Source: Flammeovirga agarivorans
Lineage (GTDB): Bacteria > Bacteroidota > Bacteroidia > Cytophagales > Flammeovirgaceae
Length of the DNA: 64,000 nt
Direction of reading: 5' to 3'
NCBI RefSeq assembly: GCF_012641475.1
Contig: NZ_JABAIL010000011.1
Coordinates: 107,384-171,383, forward strand
Position numbers and translations under genes: made by a program. Shown one piece after another: positions 29,489 through 39,800 of this stretch (the stretch's first letter is position 1; every line of letters begins with the position of its first letter). The notes below the pieces were generated by a model, which had not been told where the DNA came from, did no database searches, and saw only the letters and a program-made list of their open reading frames with translations.

Positions 29489-29505
29489 TTAATTCCTGCT
29501 TAATA
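29489..29505 (+). promoter_or_regulatory. Direct repeat TTAAT-N6-TTAAT (PUL operator)
   Basis: TTAATTCCTGCTTAATA: two TTAAT half-sites with an exact 11-base period. Lies 130 bases upstream of the minus-strand sulfatase start, so it could serve that direction. Confidence 0.6.
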
Positions 29506-29543
29506 CTACATTAATCAATATTAATTCTCACTTTTTTAGTCGA

Positions 29544-29560
29544 TTAATGCAGAATTAATG
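29544..29560 (+). promoter_or_regulatory. Direct repeat TTAATG-N5-TTAATG (PUL operator)
   Basis: TTAATGCAGAATTAATG, 11-base period. The wider block AGTCGATTAATGC (29538-29550) recurs almost unchanged at 36720-36732 before susC, and both are followed by the same promoter core at nearly the same distance (58 and 59 bases). Confidence 0.75.
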
Positions 29561-29590
29561 CGAAAGTAAACGAAGATTAAGTACCTCAGG

Positions 29591-29605
29591 TACATTTGAA
29601 TATCA
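29591..29605 (+). promoter_or_regulatory. Candidate -7 promoter core for the GH71/99-like gene
   Basis: TACATTTG is a perfect TAnnTTTG, extended into TTGAATATCA (29596-29605), a 10-mer repeated before susC (36779-36788). No -33 TTTG is seen, consistent with activator-dependent transcription. Confidence 0.65.
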
Positions 29606-29717
29606 ATTCTGAAAACTTATTCCTTATTGTTACTCTTTTTTGAAAAATATTAATAATCGTTGCCAAACAATAGGAAAAAGGAATTGCCTAAAACTACATA
29701 AATAAAAAGCTATCATT

Positions 29718-31574
29718 ATGAAATGTATTCGATTTACTACCCTAATAAGTATTTTACTATTGCTGGGAATTTCTGACTTAATGGCTAATGATAACAAATA
29801 CGTCTTTGCTGTTAATAGTCTTCGTTTTATAAATACTCCTCAAAAAGGTATTCTTTCACATATTAATGCAGGGAACTATTTTTATGATGAAAGTAAAAAA
29901 AACTGGGTAAAAAATAATGAATTATTCTACCCAACAGATACTGACTTGGTATCTCCATTAACTCTAGAGGATGCCGTAGACCTAGAGCTTCAAATGGCCA
30001 TGAAAAATGGAATCAATGGTTTTGCCTTGTTATATACTATTTCTAGAAATAGAAAAATCTTAGATACCTATGATGAAATTGTAAATGCTTACGTTGAAGT
30101 CATCAAGAAAAAAGGCTATGATTTTAAATTAATGATGGCCATAAAATTCGAGAGAGGGGTAAAAGTCAATGAAGGTATTTACGATTGTGGAACTCATCTT
30201 TCTAAAATTTATGGGTCGACGAAAAATTCTAATGTCTGGTATAAAATGAAAGGTAAAAAAGCCCTGATGTTTTATAAGTCTAAGGGGTTAATGTCTGCTG
30301 ATGAATTAAAATCTTGGGAAAAAAGTAAAGACAATGAATTAGATATGAGTGCTTACTTTGACCGCTTTTCGGAAATCACTTCTTATTTAAGTACAGATGT
30401 ATCGATTATTTATAATGCACTGTGGCCAGGAAGAAAGAAAGAAATTGAGTTGGCATTAGATCGATTTGAAACTGTATTTTTTGAGAAATCAAGAATGTTA
30501 CGTCAAGGTAAAATTGATATTCTTGCAAGGATCATAAAATCTAAAAATAGACCATTTGTACAGACTGTATTTCATAGTGGTATCTCAAGTTACTACGTAA
30601 TGAAAGATAAGAATAAGAAGAAGCCTCAACGCTTTGTGATGCAATCAAAAATAGCCATCGATGACTGTTACAAAGAGTACGATAATCTACATTATACTCG
30701 AAGTATTAGAGATGGATTTAAAAGTGCAGAGAAGAACAATGCTGAATTAATCATATTAGATTCTTGGAACATCTTTATTGAACAATCTCATTTTAGACCT
30801 AGCTACAATAATGGTTGGGGACTTTCTGTATTATTAAAAAGTTACATTAATGAGTATCAAGGTAAGCCTAATGAAGAATCATTAGTGATGAGCTTCTTGC
30901 CTTATCAAAATACAGATGGTAAAGGTTTCTTAGCCTATAAACCTAGAAAAAACCATTCTTATAAGGACGATACTTACGAAAGAAAAAATATTGAAATTGT
31001 TACCAACTTGGATAAGGCAGGAGATTTATATTTTAGAAATAAGTTAGTAAAAACGATTCCTGCAGGAAGGTTTGTAACAACAGTACCTTGGAGTGAAGGA
31101 GAGGTAAAAGCATTTGTAAAAAGAGATGGTTTAAAGGTGTTAGAAATTTATTCAACCAAAAAGATTTCTTATTCATTGTACCGAAATAATCCTTCAAAAG
31201 CATATGTGTCTTCCAAAGACCCTGAGTTATATGATGAGATGGTGACCATGTTAGCCAAAAAAGAAGTGGATTTCTTCAACAATAGATTCTTACTTCCTAG
31301 GGAGCTGTACAATCAGTGGATTTCAATTGAAAAAGAAAAGATGACATATTATACATCCACTTTATTAAGCAGCATTGAAAAATCTGATGATGCGATTGGT
31401 AAGATGGATAAGTATCATAAAAAATATAAGGCAAAGATTAAAGCATTATTATCTGAATTCAATTACTCTATTTGGGATGAAATTATCAATGAGAAAATGG
31501 AGTACTTGAAACCGTTAGCAGATTACGATATTCATGAGTTTGAGAACTCGTACAATGTCTTACCAGCAAATTAA
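29718..31574 (+). CDS. GH71/GH99-like glycoside hydrolase, exported
   Basis: 618 residues with a signal peptide (residues 1-23, ends DLMA). The first ~400 residues look like a TIM barrel of the GH71/GH99 type: ELQMAMKNGINGFALLYTI (beta-2 region), and a late LDSWNIFIEQSHFRPS that resembles the conserved W-N-x-x-E-x-S/T motif of this superfamily. A beta-rich domain follows (residues ~400-490) and the C-terminus is helical. Known members cut alpha-mannosides or alpha-1,3-glucan; here an alpha-mannan backbone or branch is the natural guess. The catalytic acids cannot be assigned safely, so activity is tentative. Confidence 0.62.
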   Translation: MKCIRFTTLISILLLLGISDLMANDNKYVFAVNSLRFINTPQKGILSHINAGNYFYDESKKNWVKNNELFYPTDTDLVSPLTLEDAVDLELQMAMKNGINGFALLYTISRNRKILDTYDEIVNAYVEVIKKKGYDFKLMMAIKFERGVKVNEGIYDCGTHLSKIYGSTKNSNVWYKMKGKKALMFYKSKGLMSADELKSWEKSKDNELDMSAYFDRFSEITSYLSTDVSIIYNALWPGRKKEIELALDRFETVFFEKSRMLRQGKIDILARIIKSKNRPFVQTVFHSGISSYYVMKDKNKKKPQRFVMQSKIAIDDCYKEYDNLHYTRSIRDGFKSAEKNNAELIILDSWNIFIEQSHFRPSYNNGWGLSVLLKSYINEYQGKPNEESLVMSFLPYQNTDGKGFLAYKPRKNHSYKDDTYERKNIEIVTNLDKAGDLYFRNKLVKTIPAGRFVTTVPWSEGEVKAFVKRDGLKVLEIYSTKKISYSLYRNNPSKAYVSSKDPELYDEMVTMLAKKEVDFFNNRFLLPRELYNQWISIEKEKMTYYTSTLLSSIEKSDDAIGKMDKYHKKYKAKIKALLSEFNYSIWDEIINEKMEYLKPLADYDIHEFENSYNVLPAN

Positions 31575-31645
31575 TAGTGATTGATATATAAGTAACAGAT
31601 TAATGTGTTCAAAGAAGTGTGAGCTGCTTATAAAGTAAAGAGTAA

Positions 31646-31672
31646 GGGCCTCTACAAGATATTGTGAGGCCC
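31646..31672 (+). terminator. Hairpin downstream of the GH71/99-like gene
   Basis: GGGCCTC and GAGGCCC form a 7-bp GC-rich stem about 70 bases after the stop. No strong T-run follows. Confidence 0.4.
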
Positions 31673-31736
31673 AATTATACAAGTAATAAATTAGAAAACT
31701 TCAAAGTAGAGATTCTTATCCACTCTTCAACAAAAT

Positions 31737-31773
31737 AAAAGCCGATCTCAATACGATGAGATCGGCCTTTTTT
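31737..31773. terminator. Bidirectional terminator between convergent genes
   Basis: GCCGATCTCA and TGAGATCGGC make a perfect 10-bp stem flanked by A-run and T-run. It ends both the GH71/99-like gene (+) and the three-sulfatase operon (-). Confidence 0.92.
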
Positions 31774-31794
31774 ATGATACTGTAGATTATCGTC

Positions 31795-33384
31795 CTAAAT
31801 GTTTTTTACGATAACTCTATCTCTTACTCCATTATAGTGTTTTGAATTGTTCTTTTTTAACCAACTCAGTAAATCTGCTCGAAGTTCTTCCACCTTGTCT
31901 GAATATTTAGCCTGCTCTGGATTTTTACCTAATAGGTTATTCATCTCGTTGGGATCTTCATTGAGGTTATAGAGTACATCCAATACTTTCGATTCTACTG
32001 AGTATGGAACCATCATTTTCCAACCATCTTTTACAATCATGTAATTGGGTGAGGTATCTCCTCTGTAATTCCATTCAGTGACTACAAATTGACCATAATC
32101 GGTATCTTTTCCATCTACAAGGTCTCGTAGACTTTGCCCATCGGCATCATGCCCTTTAATATTGAGGTAGTCTAAAATTGTAGGGAAGATATCGATGTGT
32201 GAAACATATCCTTCAACTGTTGTATTCTTATCAATTTGCTTAGGTAATTTTAGTAGCAATGGAATATGAGCGGATTCTTCGTAGAAGATATTTTTTTCTC
32301 TTAATCCGTGTGCTCCCAACATTTCGCCATGGTCGCTGGTAAATACAATTAAAGTGTTGTCAGAAAGTCCTAACTCATCAATTTTATCAATTATTTGTCC
32401 TACCCAATGATCAATTTCAGAAATTAATCCATAGTAGTTTGAAATCATATATTTGATTTTCTCTGGATCTGAATATTCCGGTAAATTCTTCTTTCCATTC
32501 GAGAATTTATAGGGAGAATTTTTCATGTCGTCTCCAATACTCACTGGTGGAGTCATTTTCTTAGGATCATACATGCTGTAGAAAGGTTCAGGAACAATCA
32601 TGGGTGCATGTGGTGAATGAAAAGAACAAGTAATACTAAATGGCTGATCTTTTAAGCGTTCAATGGCATTCATGGTTTCTTGTGCTTGGAAAGCAGTAAT
32701 AGAATATTCCTGAGGGATGTTTAATCGACCATGAAAGTTAGGCTGAGAAGCTTTTTGTTTTTTTATTTCTTGATAATCCTTTCCGTAAAACTTGTCAATT
32801 GGGTCTGGCGAATAGGGCCTTTTGGTAAAACGATCCAGATGCTCACCATCTTTTAGAGGTCTTTTTGATAAATGTCCATTGAGCCAATCCTGATACATAA
32901 AATTTTGTCCACCATGATCAAATGCTGATTTACCACTTTTAGCATTCAACTTAGGATTGGAGTATACTTTTGCCTTATTGGACATGACATGCCACTTACC
33001 ATAGTATTCACAGGTGTAGCCATTTTCCTTTAGAATTTCATCAAAGGTAGGAGCTTGCATCACCTTCTCTTTTCTGTAGTAATACGTTTTATCGTTGGTA
33101 TTTACTCCTGTGTTTTCCACTGTTAACCCTGTAAGAATAGAGGAACGGGCAGGGCCACAAACTGCACAAGCAGAATAAGCATTAACAAAGTAAGCTCCGC
33201 TTTCACCTAATCGGTCCAGGTTTGGAGTTTTCAATACTTTATTACCTGCTAACCCTAAGGCCTTGTATTGTTGCTGGTCAGTAATGATAAATACAAGATT
33301 GGTTTTCCTTTTCTTTGGCGGGTTAGAAGCCCAGATATGCCCACATAAACTGAAGACAATGATAGAAAATAATATATGTTTCAT
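31795..33384 (-). CDS. S1-type sulfatase (CGPAR), exported
   Basis: 529 residues. Signal peptide 1-19 (ends HIWA). Formylglycine motif CGPAR with Cys76, first metal site FIITDQQQ, second metal site FTSDHGEMLGAHG, and NEDPNEMNNLLG near the C-terminus. It is last in an operon of three sulfatases (38 bases after its neighbour) and is a close paralogue of the first gene of that operon (34886-36517), sharing VENxGV, HGEMLGxHGxREKN and NPxEMNNL blocks. Removes a sulfate ester in the periplasm or at the surface; the linkage is not predictable. Confidence 0.9.
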   Translation of the reverse strand: MKHILFSIIVFSLCGHIWASNPPKKRKTNLVFIITDQQQYKALGLAGNKVLKTPNLDRLGESGAYFVNAYSACAVCGPARSSILTGLTVENTGVNTNDKTYYYRKEKVMQAPTFDEILKENGYTCEYYGKWHVMSNKAKVYSNPKLNAKSGKSAFDHGGQNFMYQDWLNGHLSKRPLKDGEHLDRFTKRPYSPDPIDKFYGKDYQEIKKQKASQPNFHGRLNIPQEYSITAFQAQETMNAIERLKDQPFSITCSFHSPHAPMIVPEPFYSMYDPKKMTPPVSIGDDMKNSPYKFSNGKKNLPEYSDPEKIKYMISNYYGLISEIDHWVGQIIDKIDELGLSDNTLIVFTSDHGEMLGAHGLREKNIFYEESAHIPLLLKLPKQIDKNTTVEGYVSHIDIFPTILDYLNIKGHDADGQSLRDLVDGKDTDYGQFVVTEWNYRGDTSPNYMIVKDGWKMMVPYSVESKVLDVLYNLNEDPNEMNNLLGKNPEQAKYSDKVEELRADLLSWLKKNNSKHYNGVRDRVIVKNI

Positions 33385-33422
33385 TTCATCTAATTTTTAA
33401 AAAATGGGTAGTATTACTTTAT

Positions 33423-34865
33423 TCACTTCAAAGGTGTATTCAACTTCGTCCCAACTTTTTTAGCTGTTTCCAAATACTGATTTAATTCCTCTGCTTTTTT
33501 AGGATACTCATGAATTAGATTTTCCTGTTCAGAAGGATCCTTTTTGTAATGATAAAGCTGAGCATGCAAAGACTTATCTTTTGCGTTACTGTCTTTGGCT
33601 TCGATAAATTTCCATTCTAGATCACGTACTGCTTTTCGACCTTTTGCATCCCGATGTATTAATGGAGCTCTTTGATATTTTGCCTTAGATGTATTGATTG
33701 CCTTTTTAAAACTAAAACTATCAACAGCATCATTTTTACCAAGTTCTTTTACATTGATATAATCTGCAAGAAAAGCATAAATATCAACGGTACTAACAAT
33801 ACTTTCCGATGTATTTCCTTTTTTAATACCATCAGGATGATTAACAATAAAAGGAACTCTTAAACCACCATCCCATATGGTATGTTTATCTTCCCTGTAA
33901 GTACCGTTAATTTGAAGCCCTTTATTAATCGCAAAATTCTCCGGCATGATATCTTTCTTATGAGGGATATCCCCTCCGTTATCACTTGTAAAGATAATAA
34001 CGGTATTTTCTCTCAGATTATTCTTTTCTAGGTAGTTTATTAATATGCCCAAGCATCGATCAATGTCTTGAATAAAATCACCGTAAGCACCTGCATTACT
34101 TTTTCCTCTCATTTCAGGACTAGGAGTGATAGGGTGATGAACAGCTACGGAGGAGAAATATAAGAAAAAGGGTTGCTCTTTGTCCAAAGTATCTAACCAT
34201 TGTATAGATTTTTCAGTCAAGTCATTCATTACTTGCTCTGTCACTCTCTGTGGAGCATCATACCCTTTGTATTGTTTTCCATAAAATGATCGGCCATAAG
34301 GTGATAGTTTCTCTGAGCGAAGGCCATAAACTTTATCATTCTCTACATAAATTTTATGGACATCGTCCAAGTTATTCGGAACAGTAAAACTATAATTAAA
34401 TCCGTGGCTATTTGGACCATGTTTAATAGTACCTAATAAATTCTTGAATTCCTTTTCATTGTAACCTAAATGCCATTTTCCAATGGCTGCAGTGGTATAT
34501 CCAATAGAGTTCAGATATTCTGGAAGTGTCTTTGTCTCTTGGCGGATTAAAGCTGGTGCAGATGGACTAACTACCCCTTTTTGTAATCGACTTCTCCAGG
34601 AATACTCACCTGTGAGTAAACCATAACGGGTTGGAGAACATACCGACCCAGTTGTAAAAGCATTATTAAATTGAACGCCTTCTTTCGCCAATTGATTAAT
34701 GTTAGGTGTCTGTACTAATGCTTCAGAGGCTCCATAAACATTGGTAGAACCAAACCCGAAATCATCAGCTAAAAACAAAATGATATTTGGCTTTTTATCT
34801 TGAGCCACTGCAAGATTTACCATGCTAAGGCTCAGTAGAATTATAATTTGAAGTGTCTTTTTCAT
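33423..34865 (-). CDS. S1-type arylsulfatase-like enzyme (CSPTR), exported
   Basis: 480 residues from the ATG at 34865 (MKKTLQIIILLSLSM); an in-frame ATG two codons earlier (34871) is also possible. Signal peptide ends LAVAQ. Metal site FLADDFG (33-36), formylglycine motif CSPTR with Cys76, GKWHLGY, second metal site TSDNGGDIPH and a HxxDGGLRVPF motif typical of arylsulfatase A / GalNAc-6-sulfatase-like branches. Middle gene of the sulfatase operon, with 20 bases to the upstream neighbour's stop. The subfamily differs from its two neighbours, so it should attack a different sulfate position. Confidence 0.9.
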   Translation of the reverse strand: MKKTLQIIILLSLSMVNLAVAQDKKPNIILFLADDFGFGSTNVYGASEALVQTPNINQLAKEGVQFNNAFTTGSVCSPTRYGLLTGEYSWRSRLQKGVVSPSAPALIRQETKTLPEYLNSIGYTTAAIGKWHLGYNEKEFKNLLGTIKHGPNSHGFNYSFTVPNNLDDVHKIYVENDKVYGLRSEKLSPYGRSFYGKQYKGYDAPQRVTEQVMNDLTEKSIQWLDTLDKEQPFFLYFSSVAVHHPITPSPEMRGKSNAGAYGDFIQDIDRCLGILINYLEKNNLRENTVIIFTSDNGGDIPHKKDIMPENFAINKGLQINGTYREDKHTIWDGGLRVPFIVNHPDGIKKGNTSESIVSTVDIYAFLADYINVKELGKNDAVDSFSFKKAINTSKAKYQRAPLIHRDAKGRKAVRDLEWKFIEAKDSNAKDKSLHAQLYHYKKDPSEQENLIHEYPKKAEELNQYLETAKKVGTKLNTPLK

Positions 34866-34885
34866 GATCAATGATATGCTATGCT

Positions 34886-36517
34886 CTAAAGTTTAACCAC
34901 TCCAGATATATTTCTATTTTTAATAAGTTCTACTCGTTTTGAATTACTATTTGTAAGCCATTCAATTAAATAGCCTTTCAACTCCTCTACTTTTTCTTTG
35001 TACTTATAAGCCTCGGGATTTTTACCAATCAAATTATTCATCTCATGAGGATCATCATTAAGATTGAACAAGACATCCAACTCTGGTTTTTTGGCGGCAT
35101 ACGAAGTTAGTAATTTCCACCCATCGTTAGTAACCACCATATAGTTCGGTTGTTTTGGACCATTATAATCCCATTCTGTTACAGTAAATCTTCTGTCATC
35201 ATTTCCTTCTATCAGTGTTTTTAATGATTGACCATCTCTTTTTCCTCCATTAACGTTGAGATATTCCATAATAGTAGGGTAAATATCGATGAGTGAAACT
35301 GGACTAGTCACCTGAGTCGGTTGTATTTTACCTGGGTACCACATAATCAGTGGAACATGTGCTGACTCCTCGTAAAATACATTTTTTTCTCTCATGCCAT
35401 GTGATCCTAACATTTCACCATGATCACTAGTGAAAATTACTAGTGTATTTTTATCCATATTGTATTTCTTAAGGTCCTTCATGATTGTTCCTAAGTAGTG
35501 ATCAATTTCACTGACTAGACCAAAATAATTTGACATCATAAATTTTACTTTATCAGGGTCACTATATTCTGGCATCGATCTTCTATTATTTCCATTTTTA
35601 TAAGGAACATTATCCATAGTATCTCTTAAACTCTTTGGCATGGGCATATCTTCTGTTTTGTACATACCATACCAAGGTTTTGTAGGTAACATCGGTGCAT
35701 GAGGAAAGAAATAAGAGAGAGTGATACTAAAAGGTTTCTCTTGTTTAGAGGCCCTTTTTAAGGCTTCTCTTAGTGTCGAGGTTTGATAAAAAGTAAGACT
35801 CAGTTTCTTAGGAAGGTGTAATTGCCCATGTCCATCGGGTTGTGTAATTTTTAGTTCCCTGTCATTATCAACATGATGTCTGCGGTAATCTTCATCTTTT
35901 TTATATCTAAGGTCAATAGGATCAGGAGTATAGAAGTTTCTGAAGTATTTATCTCTTAAATCGTACTCTGTTTCCTTATGTCCCTGAGCAATCATATATT
36001 CTTTTACCTTTTCTTGATAAATTTTCTTATTTTTAAGAGTATAAACATTTTGATTATTTACTGTATAGGAAAATTCAGAATACCCTTCCGATAAATGGAT
36101 GGGCGAATGGTATTTTCCTAGGTACTCTGTATAATATCCATTTTCAACTAATATTTGATCGAATGATGGCAGATCACAATAAGCTCCTTCTTCAGGATTT
36201 TTATAGGCGTATTGATTTTTTCGGACTCCATGGTTTTCGACAGTCTGTCCGGTGAGTATAGATGTTCTTGCGGGTGCACATACAGCACATGGAGTATAGG
36301 CATTAGTAAAGTAGGCCCCTTCGTCTGCTAATTTATCTAAGGTAGGCGTTTTTAAGAATTTAAAAACATTGGCTTTGCCCAAGGCATCGAACCTTTGTTG
36401 ATCAGTTATAATGAATAACACATTAGTTTTTTCGCCGTCTCCACCAAAAGATAGAATTGGTGTAATTAATGTAGTAAGGATTTGTATAAGTAATAAGCAC
36501 TTCAACTTCATATTCAT
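34886..36517 (-). CDS. S1-type sulfatase (CAPAR), exported
   Basis: 543 residues from the ATG at 36517 (or 36511); the open frame reaches 36544, but that start puts charged residues before the signal peptide MKLKCLLLIQILTTLITP. Formylglycine motif CAPAR with Cys80, first metal site FIITDQQ, second site FTSDHGEMLGSHG. First gene of the three-sulfatase operon and paralogue of the last (31795-33384). Divergent from susC, with several 11-bp-period repeats between, implying co-regulation with the uptake system. Confidence 0.9.
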   Translation of the reverse strand: MNMKLKCLLLIQILTTLITPILSFGGDGEKTNVLFIITDQQRFDALGKANVFKFLKTPTLDKLADEGAYFTNAYTPCAVCAPARTSILTGQTVENHGVRKNQYAYKNPEEGAYCDLPSFDQILVENGYYTEYLGKYHSPIHLSEGYSEFSYTVNNQNVYTLKNKKIYQEKVKEYMIAQGHKETEYDLRDKYFRNFYTPDPIDLRYKKDEDYRRHHVDNDRELKITQPDGHGQLHLPKKLSLTFYQTSTLREALKRASKQEKPFSITLSYFFPHAPMLPTKPWYGMYKTEDMPMPKSLRDTMDNVPYKNGNNRRSMPEYSDPDKVKFMMSNYFGLVSEIDHYLGTIMKDLKKYNMDKNTLVIFTSDHGEMLGSHGMREKNVFYEESAHVPLIMWYPGKIQPTQVTSPVSLIDIYPTIMEYLNVNGGKRDGQSLKTLIEGNDDRRFTVTEWDYNGPKQPNYMVVTNDGWKLLTSYAAKKPELDVLFNLNDDPHEMNNLIGKNPEAYKYKEKVEELKGYLIEWLTNSNSKRVELIKNRNISGVVKL

Positions 36518-36581
36518 TTCTTTAAAGTTTGTGTTTAAAAACATGATTGATACAAACCTATTCTTTGAGGCTAAAATTAAA

Positions 36582-36598
36582 TTAATACGGACTTAATT
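36582..36598 (+). promoter_or_regulatory. Direct repeat TTAAT-N6-TTAAT (PUL operator)
   Basis: TTAATACGGACTTAATT, exact 11-base period, 65 bases before the start of the minus-strand sulfatase operon. Confidence 0.6.
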
Positions 36599-36725
36599 CT
36601 GATTAATTGGCTATGATGAAGAGAATTGAAATAATTATTTAAACTTTTAAAATCTGACGTTAACTGACCTTATTAAGCGGTATTTTTTTATTAATAATGG
36701 GTTTAATTACACTTAAAATAGTCGA

Positions 36726-36742
36726 TTAAGGCTTGATTAATG
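36726..36742 (+). promoter_or_regulatory. Direct repeat TTAAG-N6-TTAAT (PUL operator)
   Basis: TTAAGGCTTGATTAATG has one mismatch in the first half-site. It lies inside the conserved block AGTCGATTAAGGC also seen before the 29718 gene (29538), at the same distance from the promoter core. Confidence 0.7.
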
Positions 36743-36773
36743 CATTAATTGGAAAAAATTAATGGCACTATCC

Positions 36774-36788
36774 TAAACTTGAATATCA
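36774..36788 (+). promoter_or_regulatory. Candidate -7 promoter core for susC
   Basis: TAAACTTG resembles TAnnTTTG with one mismatch and continues TTGAATATCA, the same 10-mer found at 29596-29605. Confidence 0.6.
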
Positions 36789-36872
36789 GAAAAATAAAAT
36801 GATTTTTTATCGACCGCAGATAAAGTAATTATCACTGATGAAATGAATGTTAAAAAACTAGCGTAGAGAAGA

Positions 36873-39800
36873 ATGAAACTAAAGTTACTCTTTTTACTAC
36901 TTATGTCATTATGTTCATCTGGCATTCTAACTGCACAAGTAGAAGTAGAAAAACGAATTATTACTGGACAAGTTTTTTCAGAAGAAGATAATATCTCCTT
37001 GCCCGGTGTAAATGTTAGAGTGAAAGGTACTAATTATGGTACAATCACAGATATAACAGGAAACTATTCACTGAATGTTGATACAGGAGATACCCTAGTA
37101 TTTTCTTATATCGGTATGGTATCTAAAGAAATCTCAATAGCGAATCAAAAAGTTGTTGATGTGTCCTTAGAGGTAGAAGTGGAACACTTAAAAGAGGTGG
37201 TGGTCACCGCTCTCGGTATTAGTAGGGAGAAAGAAAGCCTAAGTTATGCTACACAAGGTGTTGAAGGGGAATCTTTAACAGAGGTAAAACAGGCTGATGT
37301 CATCACGAACCTTGCAGGTAGAGTGGCAGGTGTACAGATAACAGGAGCCGACTCACCTACAGGAACGAGTAGAGTAGTGATTAGAGGAGCTACTTCACTT
37401 ACTAAAGACAACCAACCGTTATATGTTGTTGACGGTGTGCCGATTGATAGTGAAGGTGGTGACACTGGTGTTTCATTAGCAGGAGGTTCCGATAACATTG
37501 ATTACGGTGGAGCAACAAGCTTTATTAATCCTGAAGATATTGCTGATATTCAGGTACTAAAAGGAGCTAACGCTGCTGCCCTATACGGTTCAAGAGCTGC
37601 GAATGGTGTAATTATGATCACTACTAAGAAAAGTTCTTCAGCAAATGAGAGCTGGGGAGTTACTTATGGATTGAACTACCAAATCAGAGAGATTACGCAA
37701 TACCCGGATTTCCAAAATGTATATGGAGCTGGTAGTAATACAAGAGTTGGCTCATCACAAAATCACTTTGACTACGAAACGGGACTTCCTGATTTATACA
37801 ATTTCAGAAGATCTTGGGGTGCACCGATGGTCGGTCAAGAGGTACTAAGCTATAATGGTCAAGTGGGTACTTATGATGCTCAACCAAATAATATCAAAGA
37901 CTTTTTCCAAAGAGGTAGAAACATCACGAATAATTTAACCCTACAGAAGAAAGGGGAGAAAGGATCTCTTTACCTTTCTTATTCGAACATGGATGCAACG
38001 GATATCATTGAAGGTTCGAACCTACAAGTGAGAAATACCTTTAATGTTAGAACAACAAGAAAGTTTACAAAATATTTAGAAGCAGATGTAAAAGTGACTT
38101 ATGTTTCTGAGAAAACAACCAACCGTATTCAAAAGAATGGTAGTGAGAAGAACCCTTACAATTCTTTTATCTACATGCATAGAAATGTGAAGTTAGAAGA
38201 GTTGTCTCCTTGGAAAGATGAGTTTGGAAACGAAATTGGACAAGTTGAGGATTTCTTTAATCCTTATTGGGCAATGAACGAGAATAAGAATGAAGATACT
38301 CAAGAGCGATTTTTACCGGTAGTTTCTTTGAAATCAAAAATTTCAAAAGACTTAAATGTTCGCGTAAGAGTAGGTGGAGATGTAAGAATGAGAAAAGGAT
38401 ATGTGTTTAGTAATATGGGGGCAGCTTTAGACCCTGATGGCATGTATCAGATGATCAATAGAAATACACAAGTTTGGAACTACGAAGGCTTTATCAACTA
38501 TAAGAAACGTTTCGGTAAGATCGACTTCTTTGCAACGGCTGGTGCCAGTAGATTTGATAAGAGCATCGACTTCACTAATTCAGTGATCAATACATTAATT
38601 GTTCCTGATGTTCCAAGTGCATCGAATGCAGCGACACTTCCAATCGTAACACAAGGCGTTGACAATAAGAGAATACACTCTGTGTTTGCAACATCATCTA
38701 TAGGATATAATAATGTGATTTACCTTGACCTTTCAGCTAGAAATGACTGGAGTTCATCTTTACCAGAAGGACATAATTCATATTTCTATCCAAGCTTAGG
38801 TACTTCATTTGTGTTTACCAATGCTTTAGATATTGGTAGCTCGGTACTATCGTTTGGTAAGATTAGAGGATCCATAGCACAGGTGGGTAACGATACTGGT
38901 TTTAACGAATTGAACAACACATTCAATTATGGCGGAAACTACAATGGTATGGCTTGGGTCACTAATCAGACTATGTTGAGAAACCCTGACCTTAGACCTG
39001 AAACGACTAATTCTTGGGAAATAGGTTCTGAGTTAAAATTCTTCAACAATAGAATCAGCTTGGATGCCACGTACTACAACAACAGAACTTACGATCAGAT
39101 TATTAGAATTGACTTGCCTAGTGGAGCCGGTTATCAAACAAAAATGATCAATGCAGGTGAAATTCAAAACCGAGGGGTAGAATTAACTTTAGGCGTATCT
39201 CCAGTTCAAACAAATAATTTCCAATGGGATATGATGGTGAACTGGTCGAAGAATATTTCAAAGGTAAATTCATTGTACAAAGACCCAGCTTCGGGGGCAG
39301 AATTGGATAGAATAGAATACAGAGGTTATTCGACTGTTTCAGTAAACGCTGAAGTAGGTTATCCATTCGGTGTGATCAGAGGAGAAAAATGGTTAACGGA
39401 TGATGAAGGTAATAAATTAGTAAGTCCTGATGGTTTACCGATTGCGAATCCAAATCAGATTCTTGGAAATGCTCAACCAGATTGGCTAGGTTCGATTAAC
39501 AACTCTTTCAGATTTAAAAACTTTGATCTTAGCTTCTTGATTGATGTAAAAATGGGAGGCGATTTATACAGTGTATCAAGATCAAAAGCGGAAACTTGGG
39601 GTAATACAGCAAATACTGTTGAAGGACGTGAAGATTATTGGTTCAGTAGTATCGTTCTTGGTGAAAATGCCAGTGAAAGAAATGGTGATGGTTTGTACGG
39701 AACAGAATACGATGATAGCGAAAGGTCGAAAGGTATATTACTAGATGCGTATGAAGCTGTACAAAATCCGGAAACAGGAGAATGGGAAAAGGTTGGAAAA

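Larger units (their letters stand above)
29360..29717. promoter_or_regulatory. Divergent PUL promoter region
   Basis: 358 bases between the 27716 sulfatase (-) and the GH71/99-like gene (+). No gene is present. It carries two perfect TTAAT-N6-TTAAT repeats and a promoter core listed separately. Confidence 0.75.
36518..36872. promoter_or_regulatory. Divergent promoter region between sulfatase operon and susC
   Basis: 355 bases without a gene. It contains two 11-bp-period repeats (36582 and 36726), extra single TTAAT sites (36603, 36745, 36759) and a promoter core at 36774-36788. Confidence 0.75.

Noticed and set aside
29509-29526. CATTAATCAATATTAATT as an extra inverted copy of the operator
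   Set aside because: On the minus strand the half-sites are 10, not 11, bases apart.
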